The notes: generated by a model from the letters alone, not told the origin. A stretch of DNA of 64,000 nt from Mesorhizobium sp. SOD10 (GCA_000824805.1 CCNA01000023.1:116049-180048), one strand, 5' to 3'. Counted from the first letter of the stretch, positions 17,314-25,715 are shown. Program-made: numbers and translations.

Positions 17314-17355
17314 GCCCGCTTTGTTACATCTTCGGCCCGCTTTGTTACATCTTGG
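17314..17355. repeat. 21-bp tandem duplication covering a stop codon
   Basis: Units 17314-17334 and 17335-17355 match at 20 of 21 positions. The second unit contains the last codons and TAA of the fasciclin gene, and the first is an extra copy just beyond it, including an in-frame second stop. It looks like a recent slippage product. Confidence 0.85.
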
Positions 17356-17902
17356 GCAAGAGAACCTTGTCGATGACGTGGATGACGCCGTTCGACTGGC
17401 GGACATCGGCGATGCTGACGTGAGCGACATTACCGTTCTCGTCGGTCACGGTGACCTTGCCCTTCTCGGTCTTCAGCGTCAGCTCGCAGCCGCCGACCGT
17501 CTTGACCTGGTGCGCGCCGCCATCGGCCTTGGCCATCTTGGCGACATCGGCTGCCAGCGCCTTGGCGGCGATGACATGGCAGGTGAGCACCTTGGTCAGC
17601 TTATCCTTGTTCTCGGGCTTGAGCAGCGTGTCGACCGTGCCGGCGGGCAGCGCCGCGAAGGCTTCGTTGGTCGGCGCGAAGACGGTGAAGGGGCCCGCGC
17701 CCTGCAGCGTGTCGACGAGGCCGGCGGCTTTGACGGCGGCGACGAGCGTGGTGTGGTCCTCCGAATTGACGGCGTTCTCGATGATGTTCTTCTTGGCATA
17801 CATCGGCGCCCCGCCGACCATCGGATTGGCGGCATAGGCAACGGCTCCGAGCGCGGAAAAGCCGAGCGTATAGGCAAGCAAAAGGGTGGCGAGTTTACGC
17901 AT
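17345..17902 (-). CDS. Secreted fasciclin-domain protein
   Basis: A 185-residue protein with a Sec signal peptide (MRKLATLLLAYTLGFSALG...AYA) and one FAS1 domain. The H1 motif is FTVFAPTNEAFAALP and the H2-like end is VIHVIDKVLLPKM; KVLTCHVIAAKALAAD lies between them. FAS1 domains mediate adhesion or ligand binding. AGAGGAG precedes ATG 17902; the frame is open to 17980 but that extension adds no signal. It lies next to an ECF sigma/RskA pair, as MPT70/MPT83 lie near SigK-RskA in mycobacteria, and has a candidate ECF promoter. Nex18 of Sinorhizobium meliloti is a related rhizobial fasciclin protein. Confidence 0.93.
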   Translation of the reverse strand: MRKLATLLLAYTLGFSALGAVAYAANPMVGGAPMYAKKNIIENAVNSEDHTTLVAAVKAAGLVDTLQGAGPFTVFAPTNEAFAALPAGTVDTLLKPENKDKLTKVLTCHVIAAKALAADVAKMAKADGGAHQVKTVGGCELTLKTEKGKVTVTDENGNVAHVSIADVRQSNGVIHVIDKVLLPKM

Positions 17903-17951
17903 TGTGTCAGTCTCCTCTGGTTGTTTCATCCCGTGTTTGGGAACGCGAGGA

Positions 17952-17979
17952 GATACGGGCTTCAAAAAAGTTAGTTTCA
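17952..17979 (-). promoter_or_regulatory. Candidate ECF-sigma promoter of the fasciclin gene
   Basis: On the minus strand TGAAAC (17979-17974) and CGTATC (17957-17952) are separated by 16 bp, matching the usual ECF layout (-35 with GAAC/GAAAC, -10 with CGT). The start would fall near 17945, about 43 nt before the ATG. The assignment to the adjacent sigma factor is inferred from proximity. Confidence 0.5.
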
Positions 17980-18052
17980 CGGAGGTCGAGAGATTTTTGC
18001 TTCGTTCGATTTATTTCACTTCCGCCGCCCGTGGCGGTGGCGGATTCCTGTA

Positions 18053-18071
18053 TCCCGCCAAAAAGGCGGGA
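18053..18071. other. Hairpin downstream of the anti-sigma gene
   Basis: TCCCGCC and GGCGGGA form a 7-bp perfect stem with an A5 loop (T5 on the minus strand), about 40 nt past the rskA stop. It may separate the sigma operon from the fasciclin transcript, but there is no U tract after the stem. Confidence 0.4.
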
Positions 18072-18109
18072 GATAGACTTCCATTTATCTTTGATGATGC
18101 CGCCTGGGA

Positions 18110-18832
18110 TCAGATGCCTTTCAAATCACCTGCAGCGACGACCGGGCCGGTCGGCTGGCCGGTCGGCGAGCCGCCCGAAGGCTCGAGGCTGACGGCGAGC
18201 ACGGCGCCTTGCGCGAGCTTCCGCTGGATGGCGGGCGCGACCGCCATGCGCACGGTCTGGCCGGCGGGGATGACGCCCATCGAGACCGGCGCGTTCTTGC
18301 CCTCGATCATCCACAATTCGAAATCCTTGCCGGCGCCGCGATCGCCAGAGACCAGCGACAGGCCGACCTCATGGCGGGCGGCGTCATAGACGGCGAGGTA
18401 TTTGACGTTGCTGTTGTCGGCGGTGAGCGACGCGACCAGCCTGGTCTCGGGCGGCCGGACCGGCGGATTGACGTAAAGCAGGGCGACATAGACGGCCAAA
18501 GCGGCAATGGCCGCGGCGGCGAGGCCGCGCCAGAAGGCAAGGCTCGTCCACAGGCTGCCACCCTGCGCGCCGGAAGTGGAAGCGGACGATGCGAACAGGC
18601 GGCGGTCGATGGCCGCCTTCACCGAAGCCGGCGGCTCGACCGCGGCGTAAGCAGCGGCCATCGGCGCGAAGCGCACCTCCCAGGCATCGACCAGACGGGC
18701 GAAAGCCGCCTCCGTATCGATGCGGCGAGACGCGACCTGGCGCTCGTCGGCTGGCAGGACGCCGAGAACATATTCAGCGGCGAGCAGGTCGTCGCCTCCA
18801 CGTTCCGGTCCGTTGTCTTCCGCCAGCGTCAT
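18110..18832 (-). CDS. RskA-type anti-sigma factor
   Basis: A 240-residue membrane anti-sigma factor. The N-terminal cytoplasmic part has the family pattern LAAEYVLGVLPADERQVASRR (about 14-34). A single membrane helix lies near FWRGLAAAAIAALAVYVALLYV (about 100-121), and the periplasmic RskA domain includes LAVYDAARHEVGLSLVSGD and the final LAVSLEPSGGSPTGQPTGPVV. It should sequester the ECF sigma factor encoded just upstream until proteolysis releases it. ATG 18832 overlaps the sigma stop as ATGA, which I prefer to the ATG 12 bases upstream. Confidence 0.93.
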   Translation of the reverse strand: MTLAEDNGPERGGDDLLAAEYVLGVLPADERQVASRRIDTEAAFARLVDAWEVRFAPMAAAYAAVEPPASVKAAIDRRLFASSASTSGAQGGSLWTSLAFWRGLAAAAIAALAVYVALLYVNPPVRPPETRLVASLTADNSNVKYLAVYDAARHEVGLSLVSGDRGAGKDFELWMIEGKNAPVSMGVIPAGQTVRMAVAPAIQRKLAQGAVLAVSLEPSGGSPTGQPTGPVVAAGDLKGI

Positions 18833-19368
18833 CTTTCCAGGCATTCTCTCAGTTTGAGCAGGCTTCGCCGCAGCCAGGTCCGCATCGTGTTCAGCGGAAC
18901 CTTGAAGCGTTCCGCCAGCTCGGCATAGCTTTCGCCGCTCAGATAGGCGCCTCGGACGGCCGCCGCCCGGTCTTTCTCCAACTCGTCAAGGCAATGGTGG
19001 ATGCGTTCGCTCTCGCCAGCCGCGACAGCCATGGCCTCAGGTCCCGGCGCCGGATCGGCGACGTCGACGGCTGCGTCGATGTCGGCGGAAGAACTGCGCC
19101 GCGCCCTGATGCGATCGATCGCATGGTTGCGCGCAATGGCCACCAGCCAGGAAATCGGGCTCAGATCGGAAACCGCGAAACGGTCCGCTTTCGTCCAGAT
19201 CTTGACGAACACCTCCTGCAGCGCTTCTTCCGCATCTCCCCGGTCCCTCAAGACACGAAGGCAGACGCCGAAGAGTTTCCCGCTGGTCTGCTTGTAGAGC
19301 AGATCGAACGCAGTCCGGTCCTTCATCGAAGTCCGGACGATCAGCTTGCTGATGTCCTGCGGCCCCAT
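18829..19368 (-). CDS. ECF RNA polymerase sigma factor, SigK-like
   Basis: A 179-residue extracytoplasmic-function sigma factor. Region 2 spans about residues 20-90 (LYKQTSGKLFGVCLRVLRD...ALQEVFVKIWTKADRF) and region 4 about 125-178 (YAELAERFKVPLNTMRTWLRRSLLKLRE). Pairing with an RskA protein by four-base overlap places it in the SigK-like group. The likely regulon includes the neighbouring fasciclin gene. The 147-bp region upstream (19369-19515), shared with the divergent amidase, shows no clear copy of the candidate promoter, so self-activation is not supported by what I can see. Confidence 0.94.
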   Translation of the reverse strand: MGPQDISKLIVRTSMKDRTAFDLLYKQTSGKLFGVCLRVLRDRGDAEEALQEVFVKIWTKADRFAVSDLSPISWLVAIARNHAIDRIRARRSSSADIDAAVDVADPAPGPEAMAVAAGESERIHHCLDELEKDRAAAVRGAYLSGESYAELAERFKVPLNTMRTWLRRSLLKLRECLER

Positions 19369-19515
19369 GGCGGCAAATTAGAAGATCGCGATTTAATTGC
19401 AACGGGCCGCCCAAGGCTTTGTCCGCCGAAGATTGCCGTGCCGTTGGTTCTATCGAATCCCGATTTCGATCTGCAGCTTCATGCGATAGGTTTTGGCAAA
19501 CGAGGGGATGCGGTG

Positions 19516-21012
19516 ATGTCGATCGAGCGCGTGCTTTGGGAACAGGATGCGACAGGGCTTGGCGAACTCGTCCACAAAGGGGAAATCTCGCCGCCGGAGC
19601 TGGTCGACGCGGCGATCGCGCGCGCCGAGGCGACAAGGCCCGACATCAATGCGATCGTCACACCCCTTTACGACGCCGCGCGGGCACGAGCCAAGACCGT
19701 CGACCGCACGCTGCCGCTGGCCGGCGTGCCCTTCGCGCTCAAGGATCTCGGCATCGGCATCAAAGGCGTGCCGATCCATGGCGGCAGCCGTATCCCGCCT
19801 TTCACCGCCGATTTCAACTCGGTGATGGTCGAGCGCTATCTCGCCGCCGGGCTGATCCCGGTCGCCACCAGCACCTCACCCGAGCATGGGCTGAGGCTGA
19901 TAACGGAGTCGGCCCGCTTCGGCATCACCCGCAACCCTTGGAACACAGGCCACACCACGGGCGGCTCGTCCGGCGGCGCTGCCGCGCTGGTGGCGGCGGG
20001 CGTGGTGCCGGCGGCGCATGCTTCCGACGGCGGCGGCTCGATCCGCGTGCCCTCGGCCTGCAGCGGGCTGGTCGGCCTGAAGACCTCGCGCGGCCGCGTA
20101 CCGCTGACGCCGCTGGTCAGCGAAAGCTGGTACGGCATGGTCGTCGACCACGCCGTCAGCCGCTCGGTGCGCGATACCGCGCTGCTGCTCGACCTCACCC
20201 ATGGCGCCGATCCGCTTTCGCCATACGCGGCACGCGCGCCGCAAGGTTTCTTCGCGGTCGCCGCCGCGCGCGACCCGGGCAGGCTCAGCCTCGCCGTCTA
20301 CCGCAAGTCGCCGCTCGGCCTGCCGATCTCGGCCGAGACGCTCCAGGCGCTCGACACGGCGGTGGCGTTGGCGCGCGAAGGGGGCCACACGGTGGAGGAG
20401 ATCGACCTGCCTTTCATCGGCCGCGACTTCATCGCCGATTTCTGCCGGAGTGTCGCCTCCGCCGTTGCCGGGACGATGCGGGCCGAGGCGCAGCGCGTCG
20501 GCCGGCCGGTAACCGGCGAGGTCGAGCGCGCGACCCGCGTGCTGACCCGGCTTGGTGAAATGCTGTCCGCCGGCGAAGTCTATGAAAGCGTGCAGCGGCT
20601 CAACGCCACGGCGCGGCGGCTGATCGAAGAGACGGCGCGGTTCGACGCCGTGCTGATGCCGATCATCGCGCATCCGCCTTTGGCCTGCGGCTCAATGGAT
20701 CCCAAGGGCGCCGACGAGTTCCTCGAGAACCTGCTCGACAAATTGCATCTGACAAGCCTGCTCAAGGTCAAGTCGTTCTTCGGCCAGCTGATGGACAAGA
20801 GCCTGTGGTTCACCCACTGGCCTGCGATCCAGAATGTCAGCGGCCAGCCCTCGATCGCGCTGCCGGTGCACGTCACGGCGGCCGGCCTTCCGCTCGGCAT
20901 CCAGGCCGCCGGCCGGCCCGGCGACGAGGAGACGCTGTTGTCCTTCGCCGCGCAGATGGAGAAGCTTTCAGGATGGCTGAAGCGGCGCGCGCCGCTCAAG
21001 GTACCGAGCTAA
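19516..21012 (+). CDS. Amidase-signature hydrolase
   Basis: A 498-residue serine hydrolase of the amidase-signature family. The Ser-cisSer-Lys triad is visible as Lys76 (ALKDLG), Ser151 (GGSSGG) and Ser175 (DGGGSIRVP). The length and the spaced C-terminal half resemble 6-aminohexanoate-cyclic-dimer hydrolase-like amidases rather than GatA, and no gatB or gatC is nearby. It hydrolyses an amide bond of unknown substrate. I chose ATG 19516; the frame is open far upstream, but that part lies antisense to the sigma/anti-sigma genes. GAGGGG at 19502-19507 may be the ribosome site. Confidence 0.9.
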   Translation: MSIERVLWEQDATGLGELVHKGEISPPELVDAAIARAEATRPDINAIVTPLYDAARARAKTVDRTLPLAGVPFALKDLGIGIKGVPIHGGSRIPPFTADFNSVMVERYLAAGLIPVATSTSPEHGLRLITESARFGITRNPWNTGHTTGGSSGGAAALVAAGVVPAAHASDGGGSIRVPSACSGLVGLKTSRGRVPLTPLVSESWYGMVVDHAVSRSVRDTALLLDLTHGADPLSPYAARAPQGFFAVAAARDPGRLSLAVYRKSPLGLPISAETLQALDTAVALAREGGHTVEEIDLPFIGRDFIADFCRSVASAVAGTMRAEAQRVGRPVTGEVERATRVLTRLGEMLSAGEVYESVQRLNATARRLIEETARFDAVLMPIIAHPPLACGSMDPKGADEFLENLLDKLHLTSLLKVKSFFGQLMDKSLWFTHWPAIQNVSGQPSIALPVHVTAAGLPLGIQAAGRPGDEETLLSFAAQMEKLSGWLKRRAPLKVPS

Positions 21013-21112
21013 GGTCTGTCGATTTCGTCATTGTGACCGCAAAGCCGTTTGCGGCCTGCTCCAATTCCCGCTAAGACCCCGCCGTCCTTTCCTAGAAGCC
21101 GGGATCACATCG

Positions 21113-22006
21113 ATGACGGACGTCGCCGCCAACGCCGAAATGCAGGCCGCGCTGCTCTCGCGCGCGCTGCCTTATATGCAGCGCTACGAGAACAAGACGG
21201 TGGTGGTGAAATATGGCGGCCATGCCATGGGCGATACCGAGCTCGGCAAAGCCTTCGCCCGCGACATCGCGCTGCTGAAACAGTCCGGCGTCAACCCGAT
21301 CGTCGTGCATGGCGGCGGGCCGCAGATCGGCGCGATGCTCAACAAGATGGGCATCGAATCCAAGTTCGAGGGCGGCCTGCGCGTCACCGACCAGAAGACG
21401 GTCGAGATCGTCGAGATGGTGCTGGCCGGCTCGATCAACAAGGAGATCGTGGCGCTGATCAACGCCGAGGGCGAGTGGGCGATCGGGCTCTGCGGCAAGG
21501 ACGGCAACATGGTGTTTGCCGAAAAGGCGCGCAAGACCATGATCGACCCCGATTCCAACATCGAGCGGGTGCTCGATCTCGGCTTCGTCGGCGAGCCGGT
21601 CGAGGTCGACCGCACGCTGCTCGACCTTCTCGCGCGCTCGGAAATGATCCCGGTGCTGGCGCCGGTGGCGCCCGGCCGCGACGGCCACACCTACAACATC
21701 AACGCCGACACGTTCGCCGGCGCCATCGCCGGCGCGTGCCGGGCCTCGCGCCTGCTCTTCCTCACCGATGTGCCGGGCGTGCTCGACAAGGACAAGAAGC
21801 TGATCGACGAGCTGACGGTCGCCGAGGCCAAGGCGCTGATCAAGGACGGCACGGTGTCGGGCGGGATGATCCCGAAGGTCGAAACCTGCATCGAGGCGAT
21901 CGAGCGCGGCGTCGAGGGCGTCGTCATCCTCAACGGCAAGACGCCGCATTCGGTGCTGCTCGAGCTCTTCACCGAGCACGGCGCCGGCACGCTGATCGTT
22001 CCGTAA
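21113..22006 (+). CDS. argB: Acetylglutamate kinase
   Basis: A 297-residue amino-acid kinase that phosphorylates N-acetyl-L-glutamate in the second step of arginine synthesis. It has the phosphate-binding KYGGHAMGD near residue 30, the substrate-binding VHGGGPQIG, and the distal NINADTFAGAIA and SGGMIPKVE motifs. The extended N-terminal helix (about 1-20) is typical of the hexameric, arginine-inhibited type. A weak stem (22017-22038) follows the stop. Confidence 0.97.
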   Translation: MTDVAANAEMQAALLSRALPYMQRYENKTVVVKYGGHAMGDTELGKAFARDIALLKQSGVNPIVVHGGGPQIGAMLNKMGIESKFEGGLRVTDQKTVEIVEMVLAGSINKEIVALINAEGEWAIGLCGKDGNMVFAEKARKTMIDPDSNIERVLDLGFVGEPVEVDRTLLDLLARSEMIPVLAPVAPGRDGHTYNINADTFAGAIAGACRASRLLFLTDVPGVLDKDKKLIDELTVAEAKALIKDGTVSGGMIPKVETCIEAIERGVEGVVILNGKTPHSVLLELFTEHGAGTLIVP

Positions 22007-22048
22007 GAAGGTAAGTTCACCGTTTCCGCAGGCGGTGAGCCGCCCTAT

Positions 22049-23599
22049 TCAGCCGGCTAACTTTCTCTGATCTTCAATGACTATGGCCGGCTTTCGCGCC
22101 GGCCGCCGGACGATCATCGATTCCTCCTCCGCGTCCTGTGGCGCGCCCCAGAATTCGGCGAGCGTCGGGCCGTCGGTCACGCGGCGGTCGCGGGCGAGAA
22201 ACCCCCAGACCTCGCGGAGCCAGACGCGGCGGCCCATCTTCGTGTACCAGCGCATCGAATGACGCTGCTCGGGATCGGGGTGGAAGAGGATGCGCGCCAG
22301 CGCCTTCGGCCGCGACTGCACCGCGACCTCGATCAGCTTGACGGCGAAGAACAGCATCCACGGCTTTAGCCGGGTCATGTGCAGAACCTGGTGCTTGTAA
22401 TCCCAGAGGCGCACGTCCTTCTGGATCACCTTGCGGTCGCGCGCGATGCGGAAGAACGGCGTCCAGCGATGCGGCGTGACATAGAGCGCCTGGATCTGGT
22501 CGGGATCATAAGCGATGAGCTGGCGGAAGCCGCGCCAGAGGTCGCGCAAGGTCTCGTCCTCGAAGCCGGCGACCCAGGTCGCCATCGACAATATGCCGTG
22601 TCGGCGGAGCAGCCGGATCGCCTCGCGATCCGACTTGGTGCTGCCGCCCTTGCGGATCAGCGACAGCGTCTCTTCGTCGGTGTTCTCCATGCCGAGCAGC
22701 CAGCGGATAACACCGGCCTTGCGGTAGAGATGCAGGATATCGGCATCGCGCACGATGTCGTCGGCGCGGGTCGAGCCGACGATCAGCACCGGCACGTTCT
22801 CGGCGATCATGGCGTCGAGAAAGGCGCGCCAGGCCTTCTTCGAGGAGGTCGGGTTCTCGTCCGCCAGGTTGATCAGCTCGACGCCGCGCTCGCGATGGAG
22901 CCAGGCGATTTCTTTTGCGAATTTCACCGGGTCGCGATGCCGCCAGCGGGTCCAGAAACCGCGCTGACCGCAATAATTGCACAGATGCGGGCAGCCGCGC
23001 GAGAACTGCATGACCACCGCCCGCTTGCCGCCCCAATAGGAATAGCGGCGATGATCGATCAGCTCCCAGCCGACGCGATAAGCGTCGAGATCGGCAACAG
23101 TCATGGCCGACTGCGTCGCGACAGGACGGCCGAGATCGTCGCGATAGGCGATGCCTGCGACACTTCCCACCGGCTGGCGCATCTCGATCGCCTCGACCAG
23201 CGCCGTCGCGATCGCCTCGCCCTCGCCGCGCACGATGAAGTCAAAGACGTCGGTCGCGGCGAGAATGTCGCGCCAGTGATAGGTCGGGAAGACGCCGCCA
23301 TAGATGACGGTGACGCCCGACGCGCGCGCCTTGATCATTTCGGCGATGCTCAAGGCCGTCGGATGCGCCGAGGTCGAGCCGGAATGGCCGATCAGCACGA
23401 AGTCCGGATCACCGCTCAGGGCCTCGTCGACCAGCGTGCCAAGCGGCATCGGCCCGAACTCGGCATCGACCAGGCGCACCTGATGGCCGGAATCGATCAG
23501 CGGCCCGCCGATCGCCAAAAGCCCGAGCGGCGGCAGATGGTCGTCGGGCACGCGGCTGCCGATTGCGGTGTGCGGCGGATTGATCAGCACGATGTTCAT
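22049..23599 (-). CDS. B12-binding radical SAM protein, BchE/P-methylase type
   Basis: A 516-residue protein with an N-terminal cobalamin-binding-like domain (about 1-145) and a radical SAM barrel. The cluster ligands are Cys203, Cys207 and Cys210 in RGCPHLCNYC. Along its length it resembles BchE, the anaerobic Mg-protoporphyrin IX monomethyl ester cyclase (LADENPT, VAGFEDET, YVTPHRWTPFF). No bacteriochlorophyll genes are nearby, so the true substrate is probably something else, for instance a C-methylation or cyclisation in secondary or lipid metabolism. It is a single gene with a 100-bp gap on its 5' side. The product is unknown. Confidence 0.85.
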   Translation of the reverse strand: MNIVLINPPHTAIGSRVPDDHLPPLGLLAIGGPLIDSGHQVRLVDAEFGPMPLGTLVDEALSGDPDFVLIGHSGSTSAHPTALSIAEMIKARASGVTVIYGGVFPTYHWRDILAATDVFDFIVRGEGEAIATALVEAIEMRQPVGSVAGIAYRDDLGRPVATQSAMTVADLDAYRVGWELIDHRRYSYWGGKRAVVMQFSRGCPHLCNYCGQRGFWTRWRHRDPVKFAKEIAWLHRERGVELINLADENPTSSKKAWRAFLDAMIAENVPVLIVGSTRADDIVRDADILHLYRKAGVIRWLLGMENTDEETLSLIRKGGSTKSDREAIRLLRRHGILSMATWVAGFEDETLRDLWRGFRQLIAYDPDQIQALYVTPHRWTPFFRIARDRKVIQKDVRLWDYKHQVLHMTRLKPWMLFFAVKLIEVAVQSRPKALARILFHPDPEQRHSMRWYTKMGRRVWLREVWGFLARDRRVTDGPTLAEFWGAPQDAEEESMIVRRPARKPAIVIEDQRKLAG

Positions 23600-23702
23600 G
23601 GCGGACCTCCATATTGGGTCCGCTTGTGCTAGAGGCCGATGCCGAAGCCGCCTTGGCGCGGTTCAGCAGTTTCCACGCAGCTTTTCGCCAGATTTGACCG
23701 GA

Positions 23703-24179
23703 TCAGCGCCGCAGATGGCTGAGCGGCACATGACCGGGCCCCTTGATGTTCTGCAGCACGAGCTGCGTGTGAACGTCGCGCACGCCGGGCAGCCGCATCA
23801 GCCGGTGCATGACGAAGGCGTTCAGATCGTCGACCGACGGCACCATGACATGCAGCAGGAAATCGTGGTCGCCGGTCATCGTCCAGCAGGACGAGACCTC
23901 GTCCATGCGCTGGACGGCGGCTATAAAACTTTCAGGTGAGCCATCGCTGTGGCTGACCAACCGCACCTGGATGAACACCTCGACCGTGAGGCCGACGGCG
24001 CGGCGGCTGAGCACAGCAGCAAAGCCCTTGATGATGCCGGTTTCCTGCAAGGCTTCGAACCGGCGCGCGCAAGGGGTGGTCGACAGGCCGATCTCCTGCG
24101 CCAGCTCCGAAACAGGCTTGCGCCCGTCGCGCTGCAGGATGTCGAGCATCTTGATCTCGAAATCGTCGAACTGAGGCAT
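23703..24179 (-). CDS. Lrp/AsnC-family regulator, divergent from phhA
   Basis: A 158-residue Lrp-type regulator. The N-terminal HTH spans PVSELAQEIGLSTTPCARRFEALQETG (about 20-47), and the C-terminal RAM domain includes MTGDHDFLLHVMVPSVDDLNAF. ATG 24179 has AGGAAG just upstream; the frame is open to 24260 but without support. The 138-bp divergent gap to phhA carries two near-identical 10-bp direct repeats spaced 40 bp. It probably senses an amino acid, with phenylalanine or tyrosine the natural guess, and controls phhA. Confidence 0.92.
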   Translation of the reverse strand: MPQFDDFEIKMLDILQRDGRKPVSELAQEIGLSTTPCARRFEALQETGIIKGFAAVLSRRAVGLTVEVFIQVRLVSHSDGSPESFIAAVQRMDEVSSCWTMTGDHDFLLHVMVPSVDDLNAFVMHRLMRLPGVRDVHTQLVLQNIKGPGHVPLSHLRR

Positions 24180-24210
24180 GTCTTCCTGATCTCGCATTGA
24201 CTGGAGTGTT

Positions 24211-24260
24211 TTTACCTCAAAATTCGCCACCGAGCTACAAACAAGGCTGATTTGCCTCAA
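24211..24260. promoter_or_regulatory. Paired direct repeats between lrp and phhA, candidate Lrp sites
   Basis: TTTACCTCAA (24211-24220) and TTTGCCTCAA (24251-24260) differ at one base and start exactly 40 bp apart, close to four helical turns. Such phasing suits an Lrp octamer wrapping DNA. Confidence 0.5.
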
Positions 24261-24317
24261 CGATCGCTCCTACACTCTTCGCCACGATCCGCGGATCACG
24301 ATCTTGAGGAGGATATG

Positions 24318-25151
24318 ATGACAATCAGCGTTGCCGATTACGCCGCCGAATGCGCGGCGCAGGGCCTTCGCGGCGACTATTCGGTGTGCCGCAGCGATTT
24401 CACCGTGGCGCAGGGCTACGACTATTCCGCCGAGGAACAGGCGGTGTGGCGCACGCTGTGCGACCGTCAGACGAAGCTGACCAAGAAGCTCGCGCACCAT
24501 TCCTATCTGGATGGCGTCGCTGCGCTCGGCCTGCTCGACCGGATTCCGGATTTCGACGAGGTCAGCGAGAAGCTCACCAGCCTGACCGGCTGGAAGATCG
24601 TCGCGGTGCCCGGCCTGATCCCGGCCGGCCCGTTCTTCGACCATCTCGCCAACCGGCGCTTCCCGGTCACCAACTGGCTGCGGAAGGAAAAGGAGCTCGA
24701 CTACATCGTCGAGCCGGACATGTTCCACGATTTCTTCGGCCATGTGCCGATCCTGACCCAGCCGGTGTTTGCCGATTTCATGCAGATGTATGGCCAGAAG
24801 GCCGAGGACGTGATCGCGCTCGGCGGCGACGAGATGATCACGAGGCTCTACTGGTACAGCGCCGAATACGGCCTCATCCAGGAGGCCGGCCAGCCGTTGA
24901 AGGCCTTCGGCGCCGGGCTGATGTCGTCCTTCACCGAACTGCAATTCGCGGTCGAGAGCAAGGATGCCCATCATGTGCCGTTCGACCTCGAGACGGTGAT
25001 GCGCACCGGTTACGAGATCGACAAGTTCCAGCGCGCCTATTTCGTGCTGCCGTCCTTCGATGCGCTGCGCGATGCTTTCGCCAAGGGCGACCTCGCCGGC
25101 ATCGTGGCGCGGTTCAAGGGCCAGCCGGCGCTGGACCCGGCGACGGTCTGA
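24318..25151 (+). CDS. phhA: Phenylalanine 4-monooxygenase
   Basis: A 277-residue pterin-dependent, iron-containing hydroxylase that converts phenylalanine to tyrosine. The iron ligands are His137 and His142 in FHDFFGHVP and Glu183 in YSAEYGL, counted from the chosen start. The bacterial catalytic domain is complete and there is no regulatory ACT domain. Two ATGs are adjacent (24315 and 24318); GAGGAGG at 24306-24312 is better spaced to the second. No pterin carbinolamine dehydratase gene (phhB) is beside it. It is divergent from an Lrp regulator. Confidence 0.96.
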   Translation: MTISVADYAAECAAQGLRGDYSVCRSDFTVAQGYDYSAEEQAVWRTLCDRQTKLTKKLAHHSYLDGVAALGLLDRIPDFDEVSEKLTSLTGWKIVAVPGLIPAGPFFDHLANRRFPVTNWLRKEKELDYIVEPDMFHDFFGHVPILTQPVFADFMQMYGQKAEDVIALGGDEMITRLYWYSAEYGLIQEAGQPLKAFGAGLMSSFTELQFAVESKDAHHVPFDLETVMRTGYEIDKFQRAYFVLPSFDALRDAFAKGDLAGIVARFKGQPALDPATV

Positions 25152-25226
25152 GGTCGGTTTTCGCCCAACCGACATTCAGGGCGGTTCAGCTGCCGACAGG
25201 CTGAGCCGCCTCTCGCTTTTTGCCGA

Positions 25227-25715
25227 TCAAGCCTTTTCGGGCTCCGCCTTGATCCTTGCCAACTGCTCGTTCTGCAGGTCGAGCGCGGCGTTGACGAAGC
25301 GCAGCACTGTCGCGAGCTCGGCATCGCTGAAGCTCGCCACCACCTTCTCGCCCTCGCGCGCGATCGTGCCGTAATAGCGCTCCGACAATTCCCTGGTCAG
25401 TTCGGTCGCCTCGATCACCACCTTGCGCCTGTCCTCCAGGCTCCGGTTCCGGGTGACGTAGCCGCGCGCCTCCAGCCGGTCGATCAGCGCCGTCACCGCC
25501 GCTGGCGTCAGTCCCGTGGCCGCGGCCACGGCGCCCGCCGATTGCGGGCCGGCATAGAGCAGGCCCAGGCAATGCCGCTCGGCCGCGATCAGCCCCAGCC
25601 GCGCGCCCACCGCTTCGTCATAGGCCTGAACGGCGTCCTGCCAGCGCATGACGGCGAGGCCGACGTCCCGGGTCATTTCATCGCGTTTCGTGCTTGACGA
25701 ATTTGTTTCGATCAT
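25227..25715 (-). CDS. MarR-family regulator
   Basis: A 162-residue winged-helix regulator with AGAVAAATGLTPAAVTALIDRLEARGYVTR as recognition helix and RSLEDRRKVVIEAT as wing. It is divergent from a 55-residue membrane protein, and the 94-bp gap is AT-richer than its surroundings (GATCATCTAATTATC and ATTATTGTATC). That small gene is its only obvious local target. No ligand clue is visible. Confidence 0.88.
   Translation of the reverse strand: MIETNSSSTKRDEMTRDVGLAVMRWQDAVQAYDEAVGARLGLIAAERHCLGLLYAGPQSAGAVAAATGLTPAAVTALIDRLEARGYVTRNRSLEDRRKVVIEATELTRELSERYYGTIAREGEKVVASFSDAELATVLRFVNAALDLQNEQLARIKAEPEKA

Noticed and set aside
22049..23599. Evidence for photosynthesis from the BchE-like protein
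   Set aside because: No bch, puf or crt genes are in the window and the protein stands alone.
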